A DNA stretch of 64,000 nt from Plantago major. Lineage: Eukaryota > Streptophyta > Magnoliopsida > Lamiales > Plantaginaceae. The stretch spans positions 66,626,371 to 66,690,370 of the forward strand of contig CM048842.1 in the NCBI GenBank assembly GCA_026545765.1. Direction: 5' to 3'. Below the pieces are notes generated by a model, which had not been told where the DNA came from, did not search any database, and worked only from the letters and a program-made list of their open reading frames with translations. Made by a program: the position numbers and the translations under genes. Below are positions 46,579 to 58,242 of the stretch, piece after piece. Numbering within the stretch: the stretch's first letter is position 1; each line of letters opens with the position of its first letter.

Positions 46579-48406
46579 ATGGGTGATTACACATTGGATG
46601 AAGCACTTGTTGCTGTTGGTTTCGGTAACTACCAGCTTATTCTGATGGCTTTTGGAGGAATTGGATACATTGGTGATGCTATGGAGGTCATGATCTTGTC
46701 GTTTATCGGATCAGCAGTGCAATCTGAGTGGGATTTGTCTCCTGCTCAGAAGAGTTTGATATCAACAGTGGTGTTTTTTGGCATGTTGGTTGGAGCCTAT
46801 GCTTCTGGTTACATATCTGATACTTATGGGAGGAAGTATGTATATATAGTATTTCGATTGTTACTGCTGTACAGCTTGTCCAGTTGTGTACGATATGTGA
46901 GGTTTATTTGTGTTATTGTTCGTTAATTTCAGGAAGGGCATTCTAGGTGTGGCTACCATTACCGTTGTTACTGGGCTGCTGAGTGCTTTCTCACCGAATT
47001 ACACATATTTGCTGATAGCTCGATGCATGACCGGAGTTGGTCTTGGGGGCATGCATATTTTCACTTCTTGGTTTCTGGAGTTTGTTCCAGGTCTAAGTAG
47101 GGGAGCTTGGATGATTGCGTTTGGGAGTTTCTGGATTGTTGGAGTACTACTCGAGGATGGCCTTGCGTGGGTATGGATCCTTTAAATCGAATAATGGCTA
47201 CTGCAATAGGCCTCATTGTCTCTGTGACTGTGAAATCTCAAGAAAGTATTTTAACAAAATATTTCCCTGACAAAAGTTAGGGGATTGACTGTATATCTTT
47301 CCATTTGTTGTTGCAGATTATCATGCCCAGTTTAGGCTGGAGATGGTTAATCGGACTTTCTGCAGTACCATCTCTCATTGTACTTCTCTTCTATGGTCTA
47401 ATACCAGAGTCTCCAAGGTTTCTGATCGTGCAAGGAAAAATGGACGAGGCTCGTCTCATTATGGTCAAAGCCGCATCACTCAATGGAACAACACTTCCAG
47501 CAGGAAATCTAGTATGTGATCGTTTGGAGGATCGTCATGATGAGGAGAATAAAACAGCAGAAACTATCCCTTTACTCTCCCAAAAAGAGACAATGCAAAG
47601 ATCTAATTTCAGTTCCTCAACACTGTCTATACTCCTCCAATCGAAATTTATGAGAACAAATCTGCTCATCTGGTTCCTTAGTTTTGGGTATTCGTTTGCA
47701 TATTACGGCATTATACTTCTGACATCTGAGTTGATCGGGGCAGAAAACGTTAACCTCTACTCAGATTCATTTGTCACTGGTTTGGCAGGTAATGTATATA
47801 GAAACAGATCTTTTAAGTCTACTTCAGTTTGATGTTTCCTTCTAAACGTCATAACTAATTAACTGATCTTGACTTGTTCAGAGATCCCTGGTCTTGCGAT
47901 AGCAGCATTTATTGTGGACCGAATGGGTCGTAAGATCACAATGATAACCATGTCCATGTTAAGTTCCATCATGCTGCTTCCACTGCTGATCCATCAGAAT
48001 GATATTCTAACGACAGGTTTACTCTCCGGAGCTCGTACATTCGTTTCAGCCATATCCAATGTCACGTCTCTATACGTTATAGAGGTAATAGTTTCTGAAA
48101 TCTGGTAAACTTTTCTACCATATAGCTGGTATATATATATATATATATATATATACAAGTGTTAGCTTAGCAGGTTTGTTTCTTCATGACACACAGATAT
48201 ATCCAACCAATATCAGGTCTACCAGTTCAGGGTTATCAAACGCATTCGCAAGAATTGGAGGGATGATATGCCCTCTAGTCGCGGTTGGGTTAGTTAACAG
48301 CTATCCTCAAGGGTACGCGGTGATGTTGTTTGTGATCACCACACTTCTATCTGGGCTTTGTGTCTGGTTCCTTCCAGTTGAGACCAAGGGAAGAAATTTG
48401 CAGTAG
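46579..48406 (+). CDS. OCT7: Gene B: organic cation/carnitine transporter 7-like (NiaP-type) MFS transporter
   Basis: Five coding exons: 46579-46835, 46933-47170, 47317-47788, 47882-48084, 48197-48406; total 459 residues. All introns are GT-AG with the same phases as gene A. The ATG lies immediately after a splice acceptor (TTCTATAG|ATGGGTGATTAC). It carries the same family marks: SDTYGRKKG, LSRGAWM, PESPRF, DRMGRK, IYPTNIRSTSSGLSNAFARI with GMICPLVAVGLV. Over the first 85 aligned residues it differs from gene A at about 13. The central loop is 14 residues longer (SNFSSSTLSILLQSKF). An (AT)n run lies in its last intron. Predicted plasma-membrane or other membrane importer; substrate inferred from the family. 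Confidence 0.9.
48128..48155. repeat. (AT)n microsatellite in the last intron of gene B
   Basis: About 28 nt of alternating TA. Confidence 0.95.
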
Positions 48407-48608
48407 TTCTTGAAAAACAGTGGCAAGATGTAATTATGAAAGAATATTGTATAGTTGGTATGGATTTTGTATCACTAGAATGCAGAAATTGTTCTAGTCA
48501 CTCACAACCTAGCTAGCTAGATCATATAAATTGATGAATTGTGTGAGTGAAAGTGTGAGAGCCTCATTGTCAAAGGGCCAAAATTAATATGGCACCTTGA
48601 GCATTTAC

Positions 48609-48912
48609 TGATATAAAATAAAGAAGCAACAAACGTATCTCAACTGAAATATATGATACTGAAGTTTATATGTTGTTATTGCTCTTCTAATTGTGATATA
48701 TGAGAGTACAAATGATTCATATTTATAGTAGGAATCATACATGATATATTAGTGTGAATTCTTCTCATGATGAACAGCTACGTAATGCATTGCTAGACCC
48801 TCCGAATGCTATTTGTCTCATAGCAATGACTCATGGATTTTAAGTAGGAAACCTGTACAATGAGTAAATGCTATGTTGGGCATTCACTCCATTCACTTGA
48901 ACTTTTATAACA
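48609..48912 (-). repeat. 3' LTR of the 48.6-62.6 kb copia element
   Basis: 304 bp, TGATATAAAATAAAG to CTTTTATAACA on the + strand. It starts only about 200 bp after the gene B stop codon, so it may overlap the gene's 3' UTR. Confidence 0.85.
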
Positions 48913-48994
48913 CTCCCCCTTGAATGCCCATCATGATTTCTCATGGAAATGTTGCCTCGTTAAAAACCTTGCTAAAGAAAAATCCAGTGGAAAA

Positions 48995-50489
48995 AAACCT
49001 TAGCGAAGGAAAAGAGTGCAGCGTGTATTCCACTCCCCCTCATAGTTACATGACTTTACTTCCCTCAGATGTCGCATGCCGATTGCGTGCCTTAGTTTTT
49101 CGAACGTCGAAGTAGGAAGAGATTTGGTAAATAAGTCTGCCAAATTTTCACTTGAGCGGATCGGTTGCACATAAATTTGATTCTTCTGTTGAAGTTCGTG
49201 AGTGAAGAAGAATTTTGGCAGAATGTGTTTTGTCCTATCACCTTTGATGAAGCCTTCCTTAAACTTTGAAACGCAGGCCACATTATCTTCATAGATTATA
49301 GTTGGAAAGTTTTCCGTTGTTGGAAGCCCAGACATTTGACGAATGTGTTGAGTGATGGACCTCAACCAAATGCATTCCCGGCTTGCTTCATGGATCGCTA
49401 GGAATTCTGCATGATTAGAAGAAGTAGCAACCATTGTTTGCTTTACAGAGCGCCAAGAAATAGCCGTACCTCCACATGTGAACAAATAACCAGTTGAGAT
49501 CGACCATTATGAGGATCAGATAAGTATCATGCATCTGCGTAACCAGTTAGTTCTGAGGTAGAGGAGTCGGGATAATACAACCCCATTTCTCTTGTTCCTT
49601 GAAGGTATCGTAAGAGGTGTTTTTATCCCGTTCCAATGCCTTTGAGTTGGAGAAGAACTGTATCTCGCTAGTAAATTTACATCAAAAGCTATATCTGGTC
49701 TTGTATTTGTAACGAGATACATCAGTGCGCCAATTGCACTTAAATATGGCGTTTGTGGGCCTAGTAGTTCTTCATCGTTTTCACAAGGTCGTAATGGATC
49801 ATTATCAACGTTCAGTGATCGTAAGACCATCGGCGTACTTAAAGGGTGTGCATTGGACATGTTGAACCTTTCCAACACTTTCGATGTATACGGCGATTGG
49901 TGCAAAAATACACCGCCTTTTAAATGCTCGATTTGAAGACCTAAAACAATTTTTTTTTCCAAGGTCTTTCATTTCAAACTCATGTTTCAATAAACATACC
50001 GCTTTTGATAACTCTCCTGGAGTTCCAATAATGTTCAAATCGTCTACATAAACAGCGATGGTGACGAACTCAGATCCAGATCTTTTGATAAAAACACATG
50101 GGCATATTGGATCATTCTTATATCCTTCTTTGATAAAAAATGTACTCAAGCGATTGTACCACATTCGGCCGGATTGTTTTAATCCGTACAAAGATTTGTT
50201 TAATTTTATGGAGTACGTTTCTCGAGGCCCATTAAGTGTTTCAGGTATCTCAATCCATCTGGGATTTTCATGTAAATCTCATTGTCCAATGAGCCGTATA
50301 AATAGGCAGTGACAACATCCATTAGGCGCATATCCAACTTTTCACGTACGGCCAAACTTATCAAATAGCGAAAAGTGATTGCATCCACCACTGGAGTATA
50401 TGTTTCTTCATAGTCAATACCAGGCCTCTGGGTAAAATCTTGTGCGACGAGTCTTGCTTTGTATCGTACAATTTCATTTTTATCATTCA
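48995..50489 (-). mobile_element. Copia RT and RNase H region
   Basis: Frames on the minus strand show KARLVAQDFTQRPGIDYEET and YGLKQSGRMWYNRL, the RT active-site YVDDLNIIG, then RNase H (ISWRSVKQTMVATSSNHAEF, SSENLADLFTKSLPT, IGMRHLREV). Part of a broken fossil. Confidence 0.9.
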
Positions 50490-51393
50490 TGTTGATACGG
50501 ACATGTGTCCAATCCGTTAAGGGCGCCATAGAGCGTGTCCTAGAGCGCATCAAGGCTGAGATAGCCAACTTAGTCCTAGTTTGACCGTCAAATGGTCCGA
50601 CCCAAGAAAAACCATTTCAGGTCAACTAGTACTTACAAGTCAACACACCTTCTCAGCTAAGTCCGACCAAGCTAGGTGTACGACTTCCGAACCTGACAAA
50701 AGGTCACATGGTCCTTCCAAGTACCACAAACTGTCAGTCCTAGGATGCCAAACGGACCGGACGAGAGAATCTCGGACGCCACCATCGCAGTAAGACCAAA
50801 CGTACATAACAGAACCACTGAGATACTTCCGTGGAACTCTAGGCTCGGACGCCTTGAGGTACCTAAAAGAAGATCTACCAAACAGAAAGATCTGTCCGAA
50901 GGAGTTACACGGACCTAACGTGCGGAACAGTACTCTCAGAGGGAAAGGTCCAAACTACCCTCCCAGGCCCAGTAATTAGTACTGGATTACTGTTCACTAT
51001 TGGGCCATGGGCCAAAGGTAGCATTGGTGTCCAAATCTGAAGCATACACTTGGCACCATCTTGTGAGTCACTTCATAAGATATGGTATCTATAAATATAG
51101 CACAAGGTCCAAGACCTTAAAGGAGGTAACGATCCCCAAGTATCTTCTTGGTATTTTACCCTTCCTCATAACTATTACATTGAGAGCTACCCGCTCTCTC
51201 TTGAGTAAAGTCTCTTACCGGATTGACATACGCAATCCGGGCGTCCCTTTCTAACCCCCCCCCCCCCACTTAGTCCTTTCAGGTACTCTGGCACGGACGG
51301 ATACTGCTTCGGACTTCAAGTAGGAGGCGGGTCCTAGACAAGGTTGCTTGTAATAATTTAGTTAGTTAGTGTTCGAGGATTCACCCCTCAACA
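50490..51393 (+). repeat. 5' LTR of the Tat-like element
   Basis: 904 bp with a TATAAATA promoter-like motif (TCTATAAATATAGC, about 51088-51101) and a run of about 12 C near 51260. Confidence 0.9.
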
Positions 51394-51412
51394 TTTTGGC
51401 GCTGTCTGTGGG
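51394..51412 (+). other. Primer binding site of the Tat-like element
   Basis: TTTTGGCGCTGTCTGTGGG directly after the LTR end. Confidence 0.75.
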
Positions 51413-51448
51413 AATCTTTACGAAAAGTCTCTTACGCTCTCCAAAGTG

Positions 51449-51817
51449 ATGGCAAGACAAAGAAAATCAGCCAGGACTGCAACTACTGCGATTAGGACTC
51501 CAGCTCCAAAGCTCCGAAGTAGGCCTCCTGTTGGGAGAATGCGAGTGGCCGGGAGCTCCTCAATGATCCAAGAGGAGTGTCCGAGCAATGGCCACACCGC
51601 CAGTGTCTCCTCGGAGAATGAAAGAGTTTCTGACCTACCAGTTAGAATCCAAGAGATCGGAGCTACAATCCAAGGCATGGCAGGACATGTTCCTCCGTCA
51701 GGAACACATGGTCCCCCACAAGGAAGGAACTTCGCTCCTCCAAATGGCCAGATCATTTGTTCAAATGAGTTAGGGATGAATGAGAACCAGTTTGACCTCT
51801 TGCTCACTTCTATCTGA
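51449..51817 (+). mobile_element. Gag-like N-terminal frame of the Tat-like element
   Basis: About 122 codons starting MARQRKSARTATTAIRT, basic at first and then Gly/Pro-rich. It stops before any recognised gag core. A second + frame (51857-52282) carries the 8-residue repeat. Part of a coding-poor fossil. Confidence 0.5.
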
Positions 51818-52011
51818 GGTTGCTTTGGATCAAACAATTTCCAACCTAAACCGTCATTGGCATCTCCAAAGCAACAAGATCCAACTCAATCTAGGAACAA
51901 ACATCACCTTGGAACAATACCAAGGATTGAGGATCTTAGGGAGCTCCTAAGCAGAAGGACAACGACATCACAAGGAGGTGAGGTTTGGACCATGTCCTCG
52001 GAAGCTGGTTC

Positions 52012-52250
52012 AAACCACTCTCTCGGAGCTGGTCCACACGGATCTCTCGGAGCTGGTCCAAACCGCTCTCTCGGAGCTGGTTCTCACCGCTCTCTTGGAG
52101 CTGGTCCAAACTGCTCTCTCGGAGCTGGTTCTCATCGCTCACTCGGAGCTGGTTCTCACCGCTCTCTCGGAGCTGGTTCTCACCGCTCACTCGGAGCTGG
52201 TTCTCACCGCTCTCTCAGAGCAGATTCTCACCAGGACCTCGGACATGGTT
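52012..52250 (+). repeat. 24-bp minisatellite coding an 8-residue repeat
   Basis: About ten units of 24 bp (CTCGGAGCTGGTTCTCACCG plus CTCT) give SLGAGSHR / SLGAGPNR in the frame 51857-52282. The 24-bp length keeps all three frames of both strands open. Confidence 0.95.
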
Positions 52251-53587
52251 CTTACCTCGTCCTCGGAGCATATCTGCCATAAGGACCGTCTCCAATGCCA
52301 AAGTGGATAGGACAAGTCTCCTACCGCTGAAAAGCAACTAAGACATGTTCACTACCACTAAGTGGCTAGGACAAGCTAAAGCGAGGTCAACCTCAAAAAC
52401 TTGATGCTAGGAGGTGCTTTCAAAGGTTGGGGTTCATTTATTTCGAATCCCGATCTCCAACCTCATTAAATTCTCTTATAATGGAATACCGGAAAAATGC
52501 TCTACATTTTCTGATGAAGGAGTAAGTACTCTAACTTACCCTGAAAGTATCATCTACCATTCATTCATTCATTCATTCATCATGCACGCACGCATCATTT
52601 ATCAATGCTTCTTTTACTTTAAGAGCGTGCATGAATCGTCAACGATTTGTTCCCGATTAATAAGGGGGTTCGATACCCCACGAAATTACATAAGCCCGAC
52701 CGTCTCGGCACCAAGATTCGGACCATTCACCCCCTCGGGTGTTTTGGCTCCATGACTTGGACCTCCCTCACCCTCTTGGGTGCCCAAGAACCAAGGTTTA
52801 GACCTACACACACCTTCCTGGTGTAGATGGGCTCTATTATGCGGATTACTCATTCGCTCGAATGTTTTGACTCCCGTCCGTTTGAATGTCCTCTCTAGGA
52901 CCATCCAAAGACACCGGCTACCTCGGAGATAACAACCCATCATTTTTACAGATGGATAAGTTATCCTCTCACACGGACTCTTGACCATTTGGACGTCCTC
53001 TCTCGGACCATCCAAAAACACGTGTTGTTTTGGAGATCACAAGTCATCGCTCTTACTAATGGATAAGTGGTCCAAAGACATCATATGTGAATGTCGACAA
53101 TTTTTGCGGACATCAAGTCCAAAGCTTCAAGCTACAAGGATAGATAAGAAGGTGTTTACAAACAAACAAGCTTCAAGCTATCTCACTCTTTTTTGGTATG
53201 AAATGAAAGAGGTGGAATTGAAGCCTTGTGTTATATTCTATACATATCCAAACAAACCAATAAGCGTCCGACACGTAAGAACCTTGACGTCGACAATGGG
53301 CTTGTACTAGTCGTTTGGGCTGAACAATATTGGGTCAGATGAGCTTATCCTATCTGACCTAGACAAGCCCATCAGCCACGTCCGAGTTTGTATTTGTTGG
53401 TCATCTTACAGGGATATTTGCATGAATATAATCCGACAAAGTAAGGATAAGAGAAAGGTGACGATTTCATCTAATAAGGGCAGTCCGAATTTTATGAAAA
53501 TCGTTCGAGCATATAGACACGGAGAGTACAATTTGCCAAGGTCCGAGGACCATACATACTTCTACGGGAATACCCCGCCTCGTCCCT

Positions 53588-56500
53588 TCAGCGGATTCCT
53601 GAGGTTGAACCTTGAGACTCCAAGCCACCATCTCGAGCCTGACGAGCTTGCTGCTGCATTCGGATCCTCCTACGGATCATCTTCAGCGTCCGCTCCCTTT
53701 CTTCCTCGGCTAGCCTCCTGGCAACCACCGGACATAGGGGGTCACCTTCTAGATCAAGGATGATTGAGTCGTCCGCGATCCCTTTACCGGGATAAATCGG
53801 AGGATGCATGTTCCCGCAAGCACAATTTACCCAATGCTGACAGCAATCGTACTTAGGATCGTCCGGGTCTCCAACGATGGGGTTTCCCAGGTTGGGAACC
53901 ACTGCACCGGCATTGAGGTGAAGTTGCCTAGCTCGAACTGATTTTTCTCGAGCAGATTCCGACATCCTGGAGAAATCTGGCTTTTTCGAAGATTGAGAGT
54001 TCTAGACAGGAAGAGGTTGGCGAGTAGTGAAGCAGTGAGAAAGGAAGAATTACCATACTCTTATTTATAATAGCGATGGATCTTTACGATCACACCACAT
54101 GTCAATCATCCGACGGCTCGAAAGATGAAAGGACGCAGTAATAATGACTATTTCATTGCTTCACCTTCCTCCTTCTAGAAGATTACGCATCCCCACAAAA
54201 TAATTTGATATAGCAAAGACGAACGGTCCGAGGATCAGAAAGATAATGGTTTGATTATCTTGCATCAGACGCCATCCAAAGCGATCCGTGTTTGTAAGAG
54301 GTGTATTTATGATAACTCATCATATGAACGACGAATAGAAGGAAATAAAGAGGAAAGCAAGTAATGATTTAAAACACGGAAAGCATTGCTCCGCAGATAG
54401 TTACTACGAATGGAAGAGAGTAAATATTGTACATGGCAACATTCCGTGCCATCAAAAGATCACAATTCTGAATATTACAGACTTCTCACGGGGCATACCC
54501 CGGACTTCTCACTAGGGGGCAGGTTGGCTCGGACCAACTTCTTCGGCTGGAGGCGGATTGGTGAAAGACGGGTTGGCAGTGGCACGTGCTACGAGAGATT
54601 CAGCAATTTCGAACAGGTTGAAATCCGCATCATGGCCAACGACCCGAGCAGGCATAAAGTACCAGTCCTTTAGGAAATCCCTGTAGTTATCAAAAGGTAC
54701 GAAACATACCTTTCGGAGGGCATCCGGGACACACTTCGGGAGAAAGGGTCCGCCGTTCCTGACGTCAATCTCAGCTTCCTCGATGACCAGCTCCACAAAT
54801 TCACACGCGACCAACCGTTCATCCGGCACATTGTCCACAGGGACCTCCACTCCATTAGCATCCGCGGAAGGAATCAATCCTTCCGCCTTCCAGTCGAAGT
54901 TCTGCGGAAGTAATCCCTTGGACTGCAACTGACCGATAGCGGATGAAAACTCATCCAAGCGAGAAGCGTCGGACTTGTTCGCCATGAAAAACTTGAAGGG
55001 GTCCGACTTCATAAAGTCTCGGGCAGCCTCTAGGCTGGCAAATTGGAGGTCCTCGAGGAGGATATCCTTTGAGTCCAGGAAGGCCTTCATTGACTTACTG
55101 ATAAAATTCTCCTGCCAATCCAAGTCCAACTTTACCTCCTGCCAGCTAGTCTTCAACTTATTGATAAGTGTATCCTTTTCTTTTAGCTGGGCCTCCGCCC
55201 GCTTCACCTTCTCCGCCTCATCCGCGGAAGTGGCCATGGCCTTATGCAGATCCTCTTCGATGGTGGCCCGATCACTAGCCTTCCACTGCATGTCCCTGAC
55301 GAAACATCCGAGCTGCAAGAAGTCCGCATAAATATAAGTTATATTTCAATCATACTAAGAACACGACAAGGAAAACATGAACAAGTTACTTACCCGCTGG
55401 TATAGCTCATGGAGCTCTCCAACCCGCTCGACCTCAGGGAGTCCGCGAGCCCGCTCATATTCCTTATCGAGAGCAGCTTGGTAGGATGGCAGGATAGCGG
55501 ACAGCTGCTGCCTCTTAGCTGCAAGAGAAGCATCCGAGGTTGCTCCCCTCTTCCTCCCCGAGGTTATGGCGTCTCGCATCAACACCTACCGCTGAGGTGC
55601 GGATACAGCGGAAGCTGGTGGCTTGGAGGCAGTGGCGCTGCGAGTCGCACGGTCTTTGCCCTTGTCGGGCACCACCAAGGCTTGCGGATCCTCTCCAGCC
55701 TTGTTCCGCCTCTCCTCCTCCGCAACGAACACTGCCGCATTTTTTGGGTCCGCCATAGGGAGACCCACGGACGTATTGATGATTTTGGTCCTTTGGCCAG
55801 TGGCAACTTCCAGGGCTTGTTGCTCCCTCTGCTGCCTCTTCTTCTCACGGAGGATCGACATAATATAATCAAACCAATGAGCTGCGCAACAAAATAAAAG
55901 TGTCAGATACGGATACGTAAAGGGAGGATAACCAGAATTGCGGAAACGAAAGTTCAAGACAGAGTATTCCAAAGAAAGAAATGCACAAATCCTAAGTTGA
56001 GGATCCTTACTGAAGTCCGTCTTTCCCCCAACTTCCACGGCGTCAGTCAGTCCGCACAAGTAGGGCAGCGGCTGACAGATCAATCCGTGGAACGGATACG
56101 TAGGTGGGTCGTTCTTCTTATGGATCTCCGCCACCCATGGAGCCACATTCTTCGGAAGGGGGCGCCAGTCCGGGATGCTCTCCCTTTTTGATCTTCTTAT
56201 GGATCATCTGTCCTATGCATCACGTTAACAGGGATAACTTACAAGAGACTGTGCCAATCGGCACCAACACATCACCAAATAAGCATGCATTATCAAGTTT
56301 TGGTTACATTGGACATGATATACGAGACGAATCAACAAGTTACCAATGAAGGAGATTAGCACGCTATAGCACAATGGAGTAGTGTTCCAACTAAGTATAC
56401 TACTGAAACCTACCACTAGCAGCATTTGCAACCACGGAATCAACAATTGGATATTCAAGCAAGGCAAAAACATGCAAGCATGAGGCAAGCATATCGCGAA

Positions 56501-56621
56501 AATGAGAAACCTCAGGAAGAATTGAGGCGTACTTACTTGACAAAGTTGACTTGATAAGCTTGAACGGACGACGAAGCCTTGCTAGCTCTCCGAGGGTACG
56601 AATCGGAGGTGGAAATTCCAA
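53588..56621 (-). mobile_element. Antisense open-frame cluster of the Tat-like element
   Basis: On the strand opposite to the element, frames at 56621-56400, 56146-55586, 55585-55355, 55318-54512 and 53965-53588 look coding-like. The 268-codon frame (55318-54512) has a heptad-rich coiled-coil segment (AEKVKRAEAQLKEKDTLINK) followed by a compact domain with NFDWKAEGLIPS and DFNLFEIAESL. The last frame has a Cys/His cluster (CCQHWVNCACGNMH). Antisense extra frames of unknown function are known in some Tat-lineage elements. Exon joins are not attempted. Confidence 0.55.
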
Positions 56622-57331
56622 GATTTTGCGAGTTTCAGTTGCTCGGATTGATCTTTAATTGCTCGGATTGCTTGAGAATCGCTCTGAGTTTCGACGTGGC
56701 TAAAGTGTGAAAGCGACAGATGGGATAACTATTTATAGGGGCAATTCGGGAAAGCCAAGAGTCACATCACTTGGATTCAAACCCCAACCGTTGATCTTTT
56801 CAATCCAACGGGTGTGCCGGTTCACAAGTGGTTAGTTGACAGTACTCCCCAATTAATTCTCCTCAGAAACGTCACATCACTTGAGTTTCTATCCCCACCG
56901 TTGATCTCCTCAAATCCAACGGTTGCATCGGCTCCTTCGGGATCCTCTCCAGTGGGCCGGATAGATGACATATTGGGCCTTTTGAACCACTATTCATCAG
57001 CCCAAGCGAACCATTCCACATGTTTGGCCCAACGGATCGCTTCTTTTACACTCTTCCACAGAGGGCTTCTTCAGATCCTAACCGTACTCGGATCTATATA
57101 TCTCGGATACAAATACCTTTTCCATCTACAGTCTGAGCCATTCCATAACTCGGACTGTAGAAGGAAAAGGGGGGGAGATATTTATATTGAATTCCTAAGA
57201 ACGCAACGGATCCCACAAAAAAGGATTTTTTCCTTTTCAGTTAATGATTCGGACACGCTCCACAACACACTTGTTCTTTTCATAGTTACCAACTATCTTC
57301 TACTAAGATACTTGGAAACTATGGGGACATA

Positions 57332-58242
57332 TGTTGATACGGACATGTGTCCAATCCGTTAAGGGCGCCATAGAGCGTGTCCTAGAGCGAATCAAGGCTG
57401 AGATAGCCAACTTAGTACTAGTCCGACCGTCAGATGGTCCGACCTAAGGAAAACCATTTCAGGTCAACTAGTACTTACAAGTCAACACACCTTCTCAGCT
57501 AAGTCCGACCAAGCTAGGTGTACGACTTCCGAACCTAACAAAAGGTCACATGGTCCTTCCAAGTACCACAAACTGTCAGTCCTAGGATGCCAAATGGACC
57601 GGACGAGAGAATCTCGGACGCCACCATCGCAATAAGACCAAACGTACATAACAGAACCACTGAGATACTTCCGTGGAACTCTAGGCTCGGACGCCTTGAG
57701 GTACCTAAGAGCAGATCTACCAAACAGAAAGATCTATCCGAAGGAGTTACACGGACCCAACGTGTGGAACAGTACTCTCAGAGGGAAAGGTCCAAACTAC
57801 CCTCCCAGGCCCAGTAATTAGTACTGGATTACTGTTCACTATTGGGCCATGGGCCAAAGGTAGCATTGGTATCCAAATCTGAAGCATACACTTGGAACCA
57901 TCTTGTGAGTCACTTCATAAGATATGGTATCTATAAATATAGCACAAGGTCCAAGACCTTAAAGGAGGTAACGATCCCCAAGTATCTTCTTGGTATTTTA
58001 CCCTTCCTCATAACTATAACATTGAGAGCTACCCGCTCTCTCTTGAGTAAAGTCTCTTACCGGATTGACATACGCAATCCAGGCATCCCTTTCTAACCCC
58101 CCCCCCCCCCCCCCCCACTTAGTCCTTTCAGGTACTCTGGCACGGACGGATACTGCTTCGGACTTCAAGTAGGAGGCGGGTCCTAGACTAGGTTGCTTGT
58201 AATAGTTTAGTTAGTTAGTGTTTGAGGATTCACCCCTCAACA
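57332..58242 (+). repeat. 3' LTR of the Tat-like element
   Basis: 911 bp, matching the 5' LTR, with an 18-C run near 58100. The most obvious purine tract (AAGGAAAAGGGGGGGAGA, about 57161-57178) lies some 150 bp upstream of the LTR start rather than next to it. Confidence 0.9.

Larger units (their letters stand above)
50490..58242 (+). mobile_element. Non-autonomous Tat-like large LTR element (LARD-type fossil)
   Basis: LTRs of 904 and 911 bp, 50490-51393 and 57332-58242, TGTTGATACGG to CCCCTCAACA. Flanks ATTCA and ATTCC agree at four of five bases, so it inserted into the RT region of the copia element. A primer site TTTTGGCGCTGTCTGTGGG follows the left LTR and is typical of Ty3/gypsy Tat relatives. 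There is no protease, RT or integrase in the 5.9-kb interior. Instead it has a short gag-like frame, an in-frame minisatellite and several antisense frames. About 23 LTR substitutions in ~890 positions (2.6%) suggest roughly 1-2 million years. Confidence 0.85.

Noticed and set aside
51936-52341. Additional proteins in other frames of the 24-bp minisatellite
   Set aside because: All frames stay open only because the unit is a multiple of three; no independent coding signal.
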